A stretch of 64,000 bases of DNA from Bifidobacterium apousia (GTDB lineage: Bacteria; Actinomycetota; Actinomycetes; Actinomycetales; Bifidobacteriaceae): positions 310,001 through 374,000 of the forward strand of contig NZ_VMHK01000002.1 of the NCBI RefSeq assembly GCF_007559275.1. The letters run 5' to 3'. The notes under the pieces were generated by a model. That model ran no database searches, was not told where the DNA came from, and saw only the letters and a list, made by a program, of their open reading frames with translations. Below are positions 26,839 to 36,140 of this stretch, piece by piece. Numbering within the stretch: the first letter of the stretch is position 1; the number at the start of each line of letters is the position of its first letter. A program made the position numbers and the translations under genes.

Positions 26839-28227
26839 ATGTCCGAAAAGCAATCCACCGAGGATTCGACAGCGGTACGATCGCTGATCCTGCTGTTGAT
26901 CACCTTCGTCCTGGGCACCCTGTGCCTGCAGGGCTTCAACCTGGTCTTCCAGCAGGTCGGCAAGGACGCCGGCGCTCCCGACCAGGCCTCGCTGATCACG
27001 GCCCTGCCCAGCATCGTCCTGGGCATCGTCTGCTTCATCTACGGGTCCCTGGGCGACTTCGTATCCCTGCGCAAGCTGGTCACCTTCGGCCTGTGCATAC
27101 TGTTCGTCGGGTCCGTGTACGGATACGTGGCCAATACGATCATGGCCCCCAACATCTGGAATGTGATCGCGGCCCGGCTGCTGCAGACCGCCGGCGAGCA
27201 GGTGGCTGGCTCGGCCTACCTGGTCGTGGCCACCAAGTATCTCAAGCCCTCCCTGAAAGTGATCTTCTTCGGCATCTTCACGGCCGGATACCAGGTGTCT
27301 GCAGCCATCGGCATCTTCGCCGCCGGTCTGCTCAGCTCCATAGCCTGGCAGTACCTCTTCCTGATTCCCGCGGTCACCATCGTCTTCCTGCCCATCCTGC
27401 TCAAGAGCCTGCCCACCGGCGGCGGCAACGGCGAGAAGGTGGACTGGCTGGGCTTCGTCATCTTCGGACTGGCCACGGCCCTGCTGACCCTCTTCTTCTC
27501 TTACACGGCCTGGTGGCTGCTGGCGGCCTCCGCTGTCTGCTACCTGATCTTCGCCGTGTACATCAGCCGGGCCAAGAGCCCCTTCATCACCCCGGACTTC
27601 TTCCGCAACAAGCGCTGGCTGATGGGCATCGGGCTGATCCTGATCTTCTACTTCATGAACTACTGCATGTCGCCCATCTTCAACGCCATCGGTCGTGACG
27701 TCTACAAGGTGTCGACCACCACGGTCTCCCTGCACGTGGTCTGGGCCTTCCTGGTGGCCGCCGTGCTGGGCACCACCTCAGGCGCCATCGTGGACAGGAT
27801 CGGCCGCAAGCCCGCCATCATCATCGCCGCCTGCCTGATGATCCTGGGCTTCGCAGGGACGGCCCTGGTGGTCAACTCCGGCCTGCTGGCCCTGACGCTG
27901 ACTGCCTGCGTCTACTATGCAGGGGTCGGACTGATGTATTCGCCCATCGTCTCCACCGTGCTTGACACCCTGCCTCAGGATCAGTCAGGCCGCGGCGTGG
28001 GCATGAACGATCTGGTCATGAACGTGACCGGCTCCATCGGCATCGCCATCATCGGCGGCCTGATGGGCAAGCCCAGCCTGGAGGGCTTCAGCATCATGGG
28101 CGCTACCGGCCCGGCTGCCAACTACAGCAACCTGCTGCTGATCGGGGCTGCGGTGTCCCTGCTGGGCCTGGTCGTGTATTTGGCCTGCAAGAAGACCATC
28201 TACGCCACGACTGCTGACCAGCAGTAG
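26839..28227 (+). CDS. MFS transporter, DHA2-like (14 TM)
   Basis: A 462-residue very hydrophobic protein. GSLGDFVSLRKLV after the second helix is motif A, and RLLQTAGEQVAGSAYLVV is the motif C-like helix of drug:H+ antiporters; length and spacing fit 14 helices. The family mostly exports drugs or metabolites, but the location directly downstream of the nucleoside hydrolase suggests a substrate such as a nucleobase or nucleoside. This is inference only. The ribosome-binding site is weak (AAGAGAAAGAGAA). Confidence 0.8.
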   Translation: MSEKQSTEDSTAVRSLILLLITFVLGTLCLQGFNLVFQQVGKDAGAPDQASLITALPSIVLGIVCFIYGSLGDFVSLRKLVTFGLCILFVGSVYGYVANTIMAPNIWNVIAARLLQTAGEQVAGSAYLVVATKYLKPSLKVIFFGIFTAGYQVSAAIGIFAAGLLSSIAWQYLFLIPAVTIVFLPILLKSLPTGGGNGEKVDWLGFVIFGLATALLTLFFSYTAWWLLAASAVCYLIFAVYISRAKSPFITPDFFRNKRWLMGIGLILIFYFMNYCMSPIFNAIGRDVYKVSTTTVSLHVVWAFLVAAVLGTTSGAIVDRIGRKPAIIIAACLMILGFAGTALVVNSGLLALTLTACVYYAGVGLMYSPIVSTVLDTLPQDQSGRGVGMNDLVMNVTGSIGIAIIGGLMGKPSLEGFSIMGATGPAANYSNLLLIGAAVSLLGLVVYLACKKTIYATTADQQ

Positions 28228-28237
28228 AACTGTTGCA

Positions 28238-28296
28238 GTCGACCGTCCGGGCGTGGCAAGAAGAGTTGCCTCCTCTGTTGCGCTTGGGCGGTCGAC
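28238..28296 (+). terminator. Probable terminator of the nucleoside operon
   Basis: GTCGACCGTCC (28238-28248) and GGGCGGTCGAC (28286-28296) pair with one wobble, long loop. Confidence 0.5.
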
Positions 28297-28309
28297 TTAT
28301 ATGTGTGGT

Positions 28310-28380
28310 GGGGGCGCGGGAGGAGTGTCGGCTCACTTGGGGTTTGAGCCTTCAGTAACACGTTTCCTCCCTGCTCCCCC
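28310..28380 (-). terminator. Terminator of P1
   Basis: GGGGGCGCGGGAGGA (28310-28324) and TCCTCCCTGCTCCCCC (28365-28380) form a long imperfect stem enclosing GGCTCA/TGAGCC. P2 has the same structure at 32424-32495. Confidence 0.55.
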
Positions 28381-28425
28381 TGTATGGGCCGGGGGCGGGG
28401 GGATTGATACGCCGCCCGGCCGCTC

Positions 28426-31400
28426 TTACTCGTGCGAAGCGTGTAGCAGTCGGTGTATTTCTTTTCGGTGGCGGCGGGATGCCAGCACCCCGCCCATGCC
28501 GGTCATGCCCGTGGCCAGGGCGAGCAGGATGCCCTCACCACCGGCCCTTGGGAGCACGCCCAGGGGGGTGTACGTGTAGGTCAGGGACTTGTCCGTCAGG
28601 GTGCTTCCTGCTCCGCCCATCGTGTAGTCCACGCTGACCCTGACCGGGCCCGGCTGATGAGCGGGCGTGGTTACGGTGACGCTGTTGCTGTTGCTGACAG
28701 GGTTCAGGCTCTTGGCTGGGCTGGTGTCAAACCTGACTGCGCTGATCACCGGCTGCAGGTTGAACGCTACCGGCACAGGAACAGTCGATTCCCTGGTGGT
28801 GCCGTCGCCAAGCCGCCCATAGTTGTTGTATCCCCATGCTTTGATGTTCCCATCCGTGTTGATGGCCAGTGAATGATGGTTTCCGGCGCTTATTTGTACG
28901 GCATTCAGCCAGGGGCCGGCCGAGTTCGTAGATTGTGAAGATGTGAAAACTTTCACGGGGTATGAATACTGAATGTACATGCCCCTGCCAAGCTGACCAT
29001 GATCGTCGTCTCCCCATGCCCAGGCGTTCCCGTCCTTGTCGAGGGCCAGCGAATGAAAGCCTCCGGCGCTGACCTGTGTGGCTTTCAATCCTTTGCTTGC
29101 GTCTGTGGGGCTGTTGGGGTCGCGTACGCGCACAGGAGCATACGAAGAGCTGGAGCTGTTGTTGCCGAGCTTACCAAACCCGTTGTTTCCCCAAGCATAG
29201 GCATATTCGTTGCTGCCCACAGCCAGCGAATAATAGTTTCCGGCGCTGACCTGTGTGGCTTTCAATCCTTTGCTTGCGTCTGTGGGGCTGTTGGGGTCGC
29301 GTACGCGCACAGGCACATACGAAGAGCTGGAGCTGTTGTTGCCGAGCTCACCATTGCCGTTGCTTCCCCATGCCCAAGCGTTCCCGTCCTTGTCGAGTGC
29401 CAGCGAATGATAATTTCCGGCGCTGACCTGTGTGGCTTTCAATCCTTTGCTTGCGTCTGTGGGGCTGTTGGGGTCGCGTACGCGCACAGGAGCATACGAA
29501 GGGCTGGAGCTGTTATTGCCGAGCTGGCCAGTGTTGTTTAATCCCCAGGCGTAGGCGTATCCGTCGCTGCCCACGGCCAGCGAATGATAGCCTCCGGCGC
29601 TGACCTGTGTGGCTTTCAATCCTTTGCTCGCGTCTGTGGGGCTGTTGGGGTCGCGTACGCGCACAGGCACATACGAAGAGCTGGAGCTGTTGTTGCCGAG
29701 CACACCATTGGGGTTGCTTCCCCAGGCGTACACGTATCCGTCACTGCCTAGGGCTAGCGAATGATATTGTCCGGCGCTGATCTGCACATAGGTGAAATCC
29801 TCTGGCAAGTCCGGATACGTCTTGCGGTCAGGCGTCTTCACTTTGACCGGCGTATACCGGTAGTAGGTGGTCGTCCCGTCGCCGAGCTGTCCATACGTGT
29901 TGTTTCCCCAGGCGTACGCGTCCCCGTCGCTGCCCACAGCTAAGGAAAAGCCGTACTCGTAGTTTTCTTTTGACCCGCTTATTTGATTGACCCGTATGCC
30001 TCGGCTGGTGTCTGGTGGGGTGATGGTGGTGGTTTCGTTGCCGAGCTGGCTGCCCTTGTCGGGGTTGATCCGCCATTGGTTGTTTTGCGTGTTGGGTGTC
30101 CAGTGGGCGGTGAGGGTGAGGTCTGTGGTGACGGGTTTGCTGAAGTCGTAGGCGATGCTGCCGGTGAACCATCCGTCGAACTGGTAGCCGTCGCGTGTTG
30201 GGTCGGGGGAGGGCCTCTGGACCCGGCCGTATGGGTAGGAGACCTGCTGGTCTGCTGGTGTGGGGGTTCCGCTGTCAGTGTTGAAGGTGACCGTGTGGGT
30301 GGTGTTTGGTTCCGTGTCTCTGACCAGCTGTTGGTCGACCGTGTAGTTGAGGCTTCTGGTGAAGGGCTGGCCGTCCTGCCTGCCGGTGATGAGGATGGCG
30401 GCTGGTCCGGGCTTGCGTGCGGGGATCGGCGTCTGCCATACGTCGCCGGTCTTGGTGAGTTTGAGCGGCTGGCTGTCCAGGCTGGCTGATTCCAGGGTGG
30501 GCGCGGTGTTGATGTTGAGTCTGGCTGGCTTCCCGGGTTTGCCTTGAGCGTCCAGGCTCCACGCGACTATGCTGCCCTGCCTGCCGATGGCGGTGATCCT
30601 GCTGCCCACGCTGACGGCTTGTATGTACTGTTTGTTCCCGTTGTCTGCGCGTACGGGCGTATCGCCGGGCTTCCACGTCCAAACGCGTCCTTCTGTGTCC
30701 GTGATCAACGCTTGGTCATTGTTAGCGATGGCTCGGCTGGTTTTCGCGCCGTCCGGCAGGCTGAGAGCTGTAGGGCTGGTGGTGCTGTCGGCCAGGTACC
30801 AGGCTTGCCCGTCCGCGTCCAGCAGGAGGAACCCTTGGTTGAGGGCTTGCGCTTGGATGATGCGCATGCCTAGGTTCTGTCTGACGCGTACGGGTTTGGC
30901 TTTTCCGGTGTTGTTCGCGTCCCAGGTCCAGGCTTGTCCGTTCGCGTCCACGATGAGGATCCGGCTGCCGAAGGCGAGGGCGGTGATGGCCTGTGCCTGT
31001 CCGGGCAGGACTGCTGCCGTTTGCTCTCCGGGCTTTGCAGTCGGATCCTGTGTGCCGGGCTGGCTGGCTTGGAAGGTGTGGACCTGTCCTTGCTGGTCCA
31101 CGGCTAGGAGTCGGTCATCGTTCAGGCTGACGCTGGTGAATTGGGTGTTCCGGCCAGTGTCGAGGATGGTGGGCGTGGCCTGTCTGCTGTCCCATGTGTA
31201 GAGGTGCTGGTCGGATCCTAATGCGGCCTGCGATTGGCTGCTGGTTGCGACTTGCAGATAGTGGAACCCGTCGGGAGCCTGGGTGGGGAAGGGGACCTGT
31301 TTTGGTGCACTGTCTTGCGCCCAGGTGTAGATGCGACCGTCGCCGGTCAGGCCCACGATTTGGTCTCTTGTGGCTTGGATGCTGGTGTAGTAGGGCTCCT

Positions 31401-32014
31401 GCTTGTCGGGCGGGTTGATGGTCAGTTGGGCGCCGGTGGAGGGCCCATGGTTCGGGCTCAGCGTCCAGTCTGCAGTTTTGGCCCATTTTGCAGTCAGGGT
31501 CATGTCTTGGAGGATGGGCGTCTGGAAGTCATAGGGCTGGTCGTCAAGCGTCCATCCCTCGAACCGGAAGCTTTCACGTGCAGGGTTGTGTTCTGGAGGG
31601 ATGACGAGAGTGCCGGTTTTCACGGTTGATTGTGTTGGCTTGTTTCCATTATTCGGATCGAAGCGCACCGTGTGCGTGACTTGATCATTCGTCTTGCCGG
31701 ATGGCTTGGCTGAAGCGGAATTCGTACTGCCGGTAGTAGCCGTCGGCGATGAGGGAGCAGACGGATCTGTTGTTTCGGGATTTAATGGTGATGCGGTTGT
31801 CAGTGGTGATGGGGTCGGAAGCGGAGTGTGTGTTGCGTTGCTGGGGAGAGTGCCGGAGGTTCCGTTAGCTACGCGAGGGGTCTGACGACCCCCCCCCCCC
31901 GGTGAGTACAGGAGCGTCCGCCGCGTTTGCGGACGCGACGCCCAAGCCTGCCAGCAGGCCCAGTAGGATGATCATCATCGCCAGCGCGCGACGCAGACGG
32001 GAAATCACATGCAT
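28426..32014 (-). CDS. P1: phase-variable double-propeller surface protein (OFF)
   Basis: Predicted wall-anchored adhesin-like protein of 1,195 residues when in frame. Order: signal peptide (MHVISRLRR..., hydrophobic to about residue 30), Gly4, Ser/Thr/Pro linker, InlB B-type repeat, seven divergent blades (YTW/VWTW cores), second InlB repeat, seven canonical RCC1 blades (AYAWG...QLG), a C-terminal beta domain, LPRAGG, membrane helix, Arg-rich tail. The coding-strand tract is 12 G, so translation from ATG 32014 yields 49 residues and stops at TAA; deleting one G gives an exact codon count and restores the full frame. AAGGGG lies upstream of the ATG. P1 and P2 form subfamily A. The ligand is unknown. 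Confidence 0.85.
29071..29705 (-). repeat. Four near-identical 177-bp tandem units in P1
   Basis: Cores starting at 29071, 29248, 29425 and 29602 recur exactly every 177 bp (59 codons) with few differences. They encode consecutive blades of the second propeller. In-frame gain or loss by recombination is possible. Confidence 0.85.
31889..31900 (-). repeat. Poly-G tract of P1, 12 bases (OFF)
   Basis: Twelve C on the plus strand. ACC-G12-TCG shifts the signal peptide into a frame ending at AGC TAA. 11 would be ON. Confidence 0.95.
31914..31936 (-). repeat. Inverted repeat beside the P1 tract
   Basis: GCGTCCGC (31914-31921) and GCGGACGC (31929-31936), perfect 8-bp stem, 13 bases from the tract. 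The P2 counterpart has GCATCCGC/GCGGATGC, a paired substitution. Confidence 0.8.
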
Positions 32015-32540
32015 GAAACCAAAACCCCTTACCAACACCAAACGAATTCAAATGCCGCTTGCTTGTTTAAAGTTCTGTCCGTCGGAAAGCCCTTCTGTCC
32101 TTCAGCGCCAGCCCTGCATCGGATTGCATGAGCCAATGGCGGAAGCCAGTTGTTTTCTCGACGCCCCCACGTTTTTCACCATACCACCGGATTAACAAGC
32201 AACACACACGAGCCAGGTCTGAGCCCTGGGTGGTGATGACCTCGATGGTGGGTAAAGGCGGCTGCTCGCCAAATCATGAGGAGGGAGGGGGAAGAGAAAT
32301 GAACAGCGGCCAGGCTGGCTTGGGTTTCTGCCCGTGGCCGGCCTGGCCGTGTTTCCCTCTCTCCCAGGCTGGGACGGGGGCGTGCATGCCTGCCCCTTGG
32401 CTTCCCGCCTGCAGAAGTGTGATGGGGGCGCGGGAGGGAAGTGTCGGCTCTCTTGGGGTTGAGCCTTTAAGTGGCACTGTCCTGCCTGCTCCCCCTTGAT
32501 GGGCCGGGGGCGGGGGGATTGATACGCCGCTCGGCCGCTC
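32015..32540 (-). other. P1 promoter/leader region and P2 3' region
   Basis: No gene is supported. The left part (about 32015-32215) resembles the region upstream of P2 over its length and should hold the P1 promoter; it includes AAGGGG for the P1 start. P2's terminator (GGGGGCGCGGGAGGG 32424-32438 with CCTGCCTGCTCCCCC 32481-32495) lies to the right. Confidence 0.6.
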
Positions 32541-35500
32541 TTACTCGTGTGAAGCATGTGACAGTTGGCGTGTTTCCTGCCGGTGGCGGCGGGATGCCAG
32601 GACGCCGCCCATGCCGGTCATGCCGGTGGCCAGGGCGAGCAGGATGCCTTCCCCTCCGGCCTTGGGGAGCATGCCTGCTGACAGGTACGTGTATCGGAGG
32701 GAGGTGTCGGGCGTTTGGGGTGCGCCGCCCAGCGTGTAGTCCACGCTGACGGTGACCGTGCCCGGCTGGTGTGCGGGCGTGAGCACGCTGACGCTGCTGC
32801 CATCGCCGCGCGTGAGCCCTGATGCGGGGGTCTGGTCGAATCTGACGCCGGTGATCACCAGAGCCAGGTTGAACGACACCGGCACAGGAACCGACTTGGC
32901 GTTTGTGCTGCCGTCGCCGAGCCGACCATAGTTGTTGTTTCCCCATGCCCAGGCGTTCCCGTCGCTGCCCACGGCCAGCGAATGAGCGTATCCGGCGCTG
33001 ACTTGCACGGCTTGCAATCCTTGGCTCTTGTCGGTGGGGCTGGCGGGGTCGCGCACGCGCGCAGGAGCAGGATTAAAAGTGGAGCCGCTGCTGTTGTTGC
33101 CGAGCTGGCTCCAGTAGTTGTGTCCCCAGGCGTAGGCGTTGCCGTCGCTGCCCACGGCCAGCGAATGCCAGTATCCGGCGCTGACCTGCACGTAGGTGAA
33201 ATCCTTTGGCAGGTCCGGGTACGTGTTGCGGTCGGGCGTCCTCACCCTGACCGGCGCATACCGGTAGCTGGCACTCGTCCCGTCGCCGAGCTGGCCATAG
33301 CCGTTGGCTCCCCAGGCGTAAACGTTGCCGTCGCTGCCCACGACCAGAGAATGATCCAATCCGGCGCTGACCTGCAGGTAGGTGAAATCCGCTGGCAGAT
33401 CCGGGTACGTGCTGCGGTCGGGCGTCTTCACCCTGACCGGCGCATACCGGTCGATGCTTGTCCCGTCGCCGAGCCGGCCACTGCTGTTGTATCCCCAGGC
33501 GTAAACGTTGCCGTCGCTGCCCACGGCCAGGGAATGATAGGTTCCGGCGCTGACCTGCAGGTAGGTGAAGTCCGCTGGCAGGTCCGGGTACGTGCTGCGG
33601 TCGGGCGTCTTCACCCTGACCGGCGCATTCCGGCTGCTGGTTGTCCCGTCGCCGAGCTGGTCATAGTTGTTGTCTCCCCAGGCGTAAACATTACCGTCGC
33701 TGCCCAGGGCCAGGGAATGTTGGTTTCCGGCGCTGGCCTGCAGGTAGGTGAAGTCCGCTGGCAGGTCCGGGTACGTGTTGCGGTCGGGCGTCTTCACCCT
33801 GACCGGCGCATACTGGTAGCCGCCGGTCGTCCCGTCGCCGAGCTGGCCATCGCTGTTTGATCCCCAGGCGTAGACGTTCCCGTCGCTGCCCAGGGCCAGG
33901 GAATGAGAGGTTCCGGCGCTGGCCTGCAGGTAGGTGAAGTCCGCTGGCAGGTCCGGGTACGTGTTGCGGTCGGGCGTCCTCACCCTGACCGGCGCATGCT
34001 TGTCGTCTCTCGTCCCGTCGCCGAGCTGGCCATAGTAGTTGTTTCCCCAGGCGTAGGCGTTGCCGTCGCTGCCCACCGCCAAGGAAAAACCATAGCTGGA
34101 GCCTTTTGATCCGCTGATCTGGCTGAACCGGATGCCCCGGCTGGCGCTGTCGGGCGGGGTGATGGTGGCGGGTTCCCTGCCCAGCTGGCTGCCCTTATCA
34201 GGGCTGATGCTCCACCTGCTGTTCCTGCCTGCGGGCGTCCAGTGGGCGGCCAGGGTCAGGTCCTTGTCGACGGGCCTGCTGAAATCATAGGCGACATCCC
34301 CGGTGAACCAGCCGTCGAACAGGAAGCCCTCCCGCGCAGGGTCGGGGGAGGGGCGTTTCACCCTCCCATACGGGGAGGGGACAGTCTGGTCCGCTGGTTT
34401 CGGGTTTCCGCCGCCCGTGTCGAAGCGGATCGTGAACGCGGATCCTGGCTCCGCAGCTCGTGCCAGCGGCTGGTCGACCGTGTACGCAAGGCTCCTGGCG
34501 AAAGGCTGCCCGTCCTGCCTGCCCGTGATAAGGATGACGGCTCGTCCCGGATTGCGGGCGGGCATGTCCGCCTGCCAGGCGTTGTTCTTTGCAGTGAGGT
34601 TGAGCGGCTGGCCGTCCAGTCTGGCTGATTCCAAGGTGGGCGCCTGTGTGGTGCCTAGCCTGTCGGGTTTGCCGGGCTGGCCCTGCTTATCCAGGCTCCA
34701 CGCGAACATGCCGCCCTGCCTGCTGATGGCGGTGATCCTGCTGCCGGTGCTTGTGGCCTGCATGTAGGCTTGGTTCCTGCTGTCCGCGCGTTTGGGGGTC
34801 TTGCCGGGCTTCCAGGCCCAGACATGGCCGTCGGTGCCGACGATCATGGCCTGAGCCTTGTTGGCGGCGGTCGAGCTGGCCTGCGCGCCGTCCGGCAGGC
34901 TGAGCTGGATCATGGCGGCAGTGCCGTCTGGCAGGTACCGGGCCTGCCCCTTTGCATCCAAGAGCAGGAACCCCTGGTTGAGGGCCTGCGCCTGGACGGT
35001 GCGCATGCCCGGATCCTGCTTGACGCGTTCGGGCTTGGCTTTCCCGAGGTTGCTCATCTCCCAGGTCCAGGCTAGCCCGTCAGCGTCCACGATGAGCGCC
35101 TGGCTGGCGGAGGCCGCAGCGAGGACGGCCAGCGCCTTTCCGGGCAGGCTGATGGCGGCCTGCTGTATAAGTTCCGGGTTCTGGCTGTCGGCCTTGCTGG
35201 CCTGATAGGCGTGGACCCGGCCCTGCCGGTCCACCGCCAGCAGGAGGTCATTGTCCGTGCTGATGCTGGTGAACCCGGCATCCTTGCCGGTGTCGAGGAG
35301 CGTAGGTGCTGTTTGTCCGCTGTTCCAGGTGTATATCCGCTGGTCGGATCCTAACGCGGCCTGCCGGCGGCTGCCGGCTGCAACCTGCAGGTAGCGGAAC
35401 CCGTCGGGGGCCTGGGCGGGGGAGGGAACTGGTTTGGGTGTGCTGTCCTGCGTCCAGGTGTAGATCCGCCCGTCGCCGGCCAGGCCGACTATCTGGTTTC

Positions 35501-36140
35501 CTGCGGCGTGGATGCTGGCGAATTGAGGCTCCTGCAGGTTGGGCGGGCTGATGGTCAGCCGGGCGCCGGTGGCGGGACCATGGTCAGGGTTCAGCGTCCA
35601 GTCCGTGGTCTTCGACCACTGGGCTTTCAGGGTGGTGTCCTGGAGGATGGGGGTCTGCAAGTCGAAGGGCTGGCCGTCGTGTGTCCACCCGTCGAACCGG
35701 AAGCCCTCACGTTGAGGGTTCTGCTGCGGGGCAGCGGCGAGCGTGCCGGTTTTCGCGCTCGTTTGTGTGGGTTTGCTGCCGTTGTTCGGGTCGAAACGCA
35801 CTATGTGCGAAGCCTGATCAGCTGTCTTCTCTGCTGGTCTGGCAGGTGCGGCGTCTGTGCTGCCGGGTGTTCCCGTCGTCGATGACGGGGTTCCCGGATT
35901 TGCTGTTGGGCTTAACGGTGTGGCGGCTTGTATCGGCGAGGGCGAGGATAGCGGGGTGTCTGGTGCGCTGCTGGGGGGAATGCCGGGGGTTTGCTCAGCT
36001 ACGCGAGGGGTCTGACGACCCCCCCCCCCGGTGAGGATAGGAGCATCCGCCTGGGCGGATGCGACGCCCAGGCCCGCAAGCATTCCCAGCAGGATGGTCG
36101 TCATCGCCAAGGTGCGACGCAGACGGGAAACCAGATGCAT
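32541..36140 (-). CDS. P2: double-propeller surface protein (ON)
   Basis: The only tract-bearing member whose frame is intact: 11 G link the signal peptide to the body, giving 1,199 residues. Signal peptide to about residue 31 (VASA-QADA), Gly4 at 38-41, then RQTPRVA and a Pro/Ser/Thr linker. An InlB-type repeat (VRFDPNNGS ... FRFDGWT) precedes seven divergent blades, a second InlB repeat (FLFDGWFTGDVAYDF) and seven RCC1 blades (VYAWG...QLG). It ends with LPKAGG near residue 1160, a hydrophobic helix and RRHR. It should be secreted and sortase-anchored; binding to a host, partner or phage ligand is inferred from the family folds. ATG 36140 lies 11 bases from GAAGGGG. Confidence 0.88.
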   Translation of the reverse strand: MHLVSRLRRTLAMTTILLGMLAGLGVASAQADAPILTGGGGRQTPRVAEQTPGIPPSSAPDTPLSSPSPIQAATPLSPTANPGTPSSTTGTPGSTDAAPARPAEKTADQASHIVRFDPNNGSKPTQTSAKTGTLAAAPQQNPQREGFRFDGWTHDGQPFDLQTPILQDTTLKAQWSKTTDWTLNPDHGPATGARLTISPPNLQEPQFASIHAAGNQIVGLAGDGRIYTWTQDSTPKPVPSPAQAPDGFRYLQVAAGSRRQAALGSDQRIYTWNSGQTAPTLLDTGKDAGFTSISTDNDLLLAVDRQGRVHAYQASKADSQNPELIQQAAISLPGKALAVLAAASASQALIVDADGLAWTWEMSNLGKAKPERVKQDPGMRTVQAQALNQGFLLLDAKGQARYLPDGTAAMIQLSLPDGAQASSTAANKAQAMIVGTDGHVWAWKPGKTPKRADSRNQAYMQATSTGSRITAISRQGGMFAWSLDKQGQPGKPDRLGTTQAPTLESARLDGQPLNLTAKNNAWQADMPARNPGRAVILITGRQDGQPFARSLAYTVDQPLARAAEPGSAFTIRFDTGGGNPKPADQTVPSPYGRVKRPSPDPAREGFLFDGWFTGDVAYDFSRPVDKDLTLAAHWTPAGRNSRWSISPDKGSQLGREPATITPPDSASRGIRFSQISGSKGSSYGFSLAVGSDGNAYAWGNNYYGQLGDGTRDDKHAPVRVRTPDRNTYPDLPADFTYLQASAGTSHSLALGSDGNVYAWGSNSDGQLGDGTTGGYQYAPVRVKTPDRNTYPDLPADFTYLQASAGNQHSLALGSDGNVYAWGDNNYDQLGDGTTSSRNAPVRVKTPDRSTYPDLPADFTYLQVSAGTYHSLAVGSDGNVYAWGYNSSGRLGDGTSIDRYAPVRVKTPDRSTYPDLPADFTYLQVSAGLDHSLVVGSDGNVYAWGANGYGQLGDGTSASYRYAPVRVRTPDRNTYPDLPKDFTYVQVSAGYWHSLAVGSDGNAYAWGHNYWSQLGNNSSGSTFNPAPARVRDPASPTDKSQGLQAVQVSAGYAHSLAVGSDGNAWAWGNNNYGRLGDGSTNAKSVPVPVSFNLALVITGVRFDQTPASGLTRGDGSSVSVLTPAHQPGTVTVSVDYTLGGAPQTPDTSLRYTYLSAGMLPKAGGEGILLALATGMTGMGGVLASRRHRQETRQLSHASHE
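33192..33950 (-). repeat. Five near-identical 183-186-bp units in P2
   Basis: The core GTAGGTGAA recurs at 33192, 33378, 33561, 33744 and 33930 within long near-identical blocks. Periods of 183 or 186 bp keep the frame (61-62 codons) and encode blades of the second propeller. Confidence 0.8.
36019..36029 (-). repeat. Poly-G tract of P2, 11 bases (ON)
   Basis: Eleven C on the plus strand. ACC-G11-T reads GGG GGG GGG GGT CGT CAG, joining signal peptide and body. Confidence 0.95.
36043..36062 (-). repeat. Inverted repeat beside the P2 tract
   Basis: GCATCCGC (36043-36050) and GCGGATGC (36055-36062), perfect 8-bp stem, 4-base loop, 13 bases from the tract. Confidence 0.8.

Noticed and set aside
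28999-29541. Plus-strand ORF of 180 codons with internal repeats inside P1
   Set aside because: It is antisense to the blade repeats of P1; its regularity comes from the 177-bp units and it has no ribosome site. Similar plus-strand ORFs (32982-33860, 37428-37739, 41142-42191, 57,0xx-57848) are rejected for the same reason.
30001-31600. First halves of P1 and P2 as unrelated domains
   Set aside because: Although WG motifs are weak, seven YTW/AWTW/VWAW cores at blade spacing are visible, so they are treated as degenerate propellers.
29071-33950. Regularly spaced repeats suggesting a CRISPR array
   Set aside because: The units are 177-186 bp, multiples of three, and encode RCC1 blades in an open frame; there are no short repeats with unique spacers.
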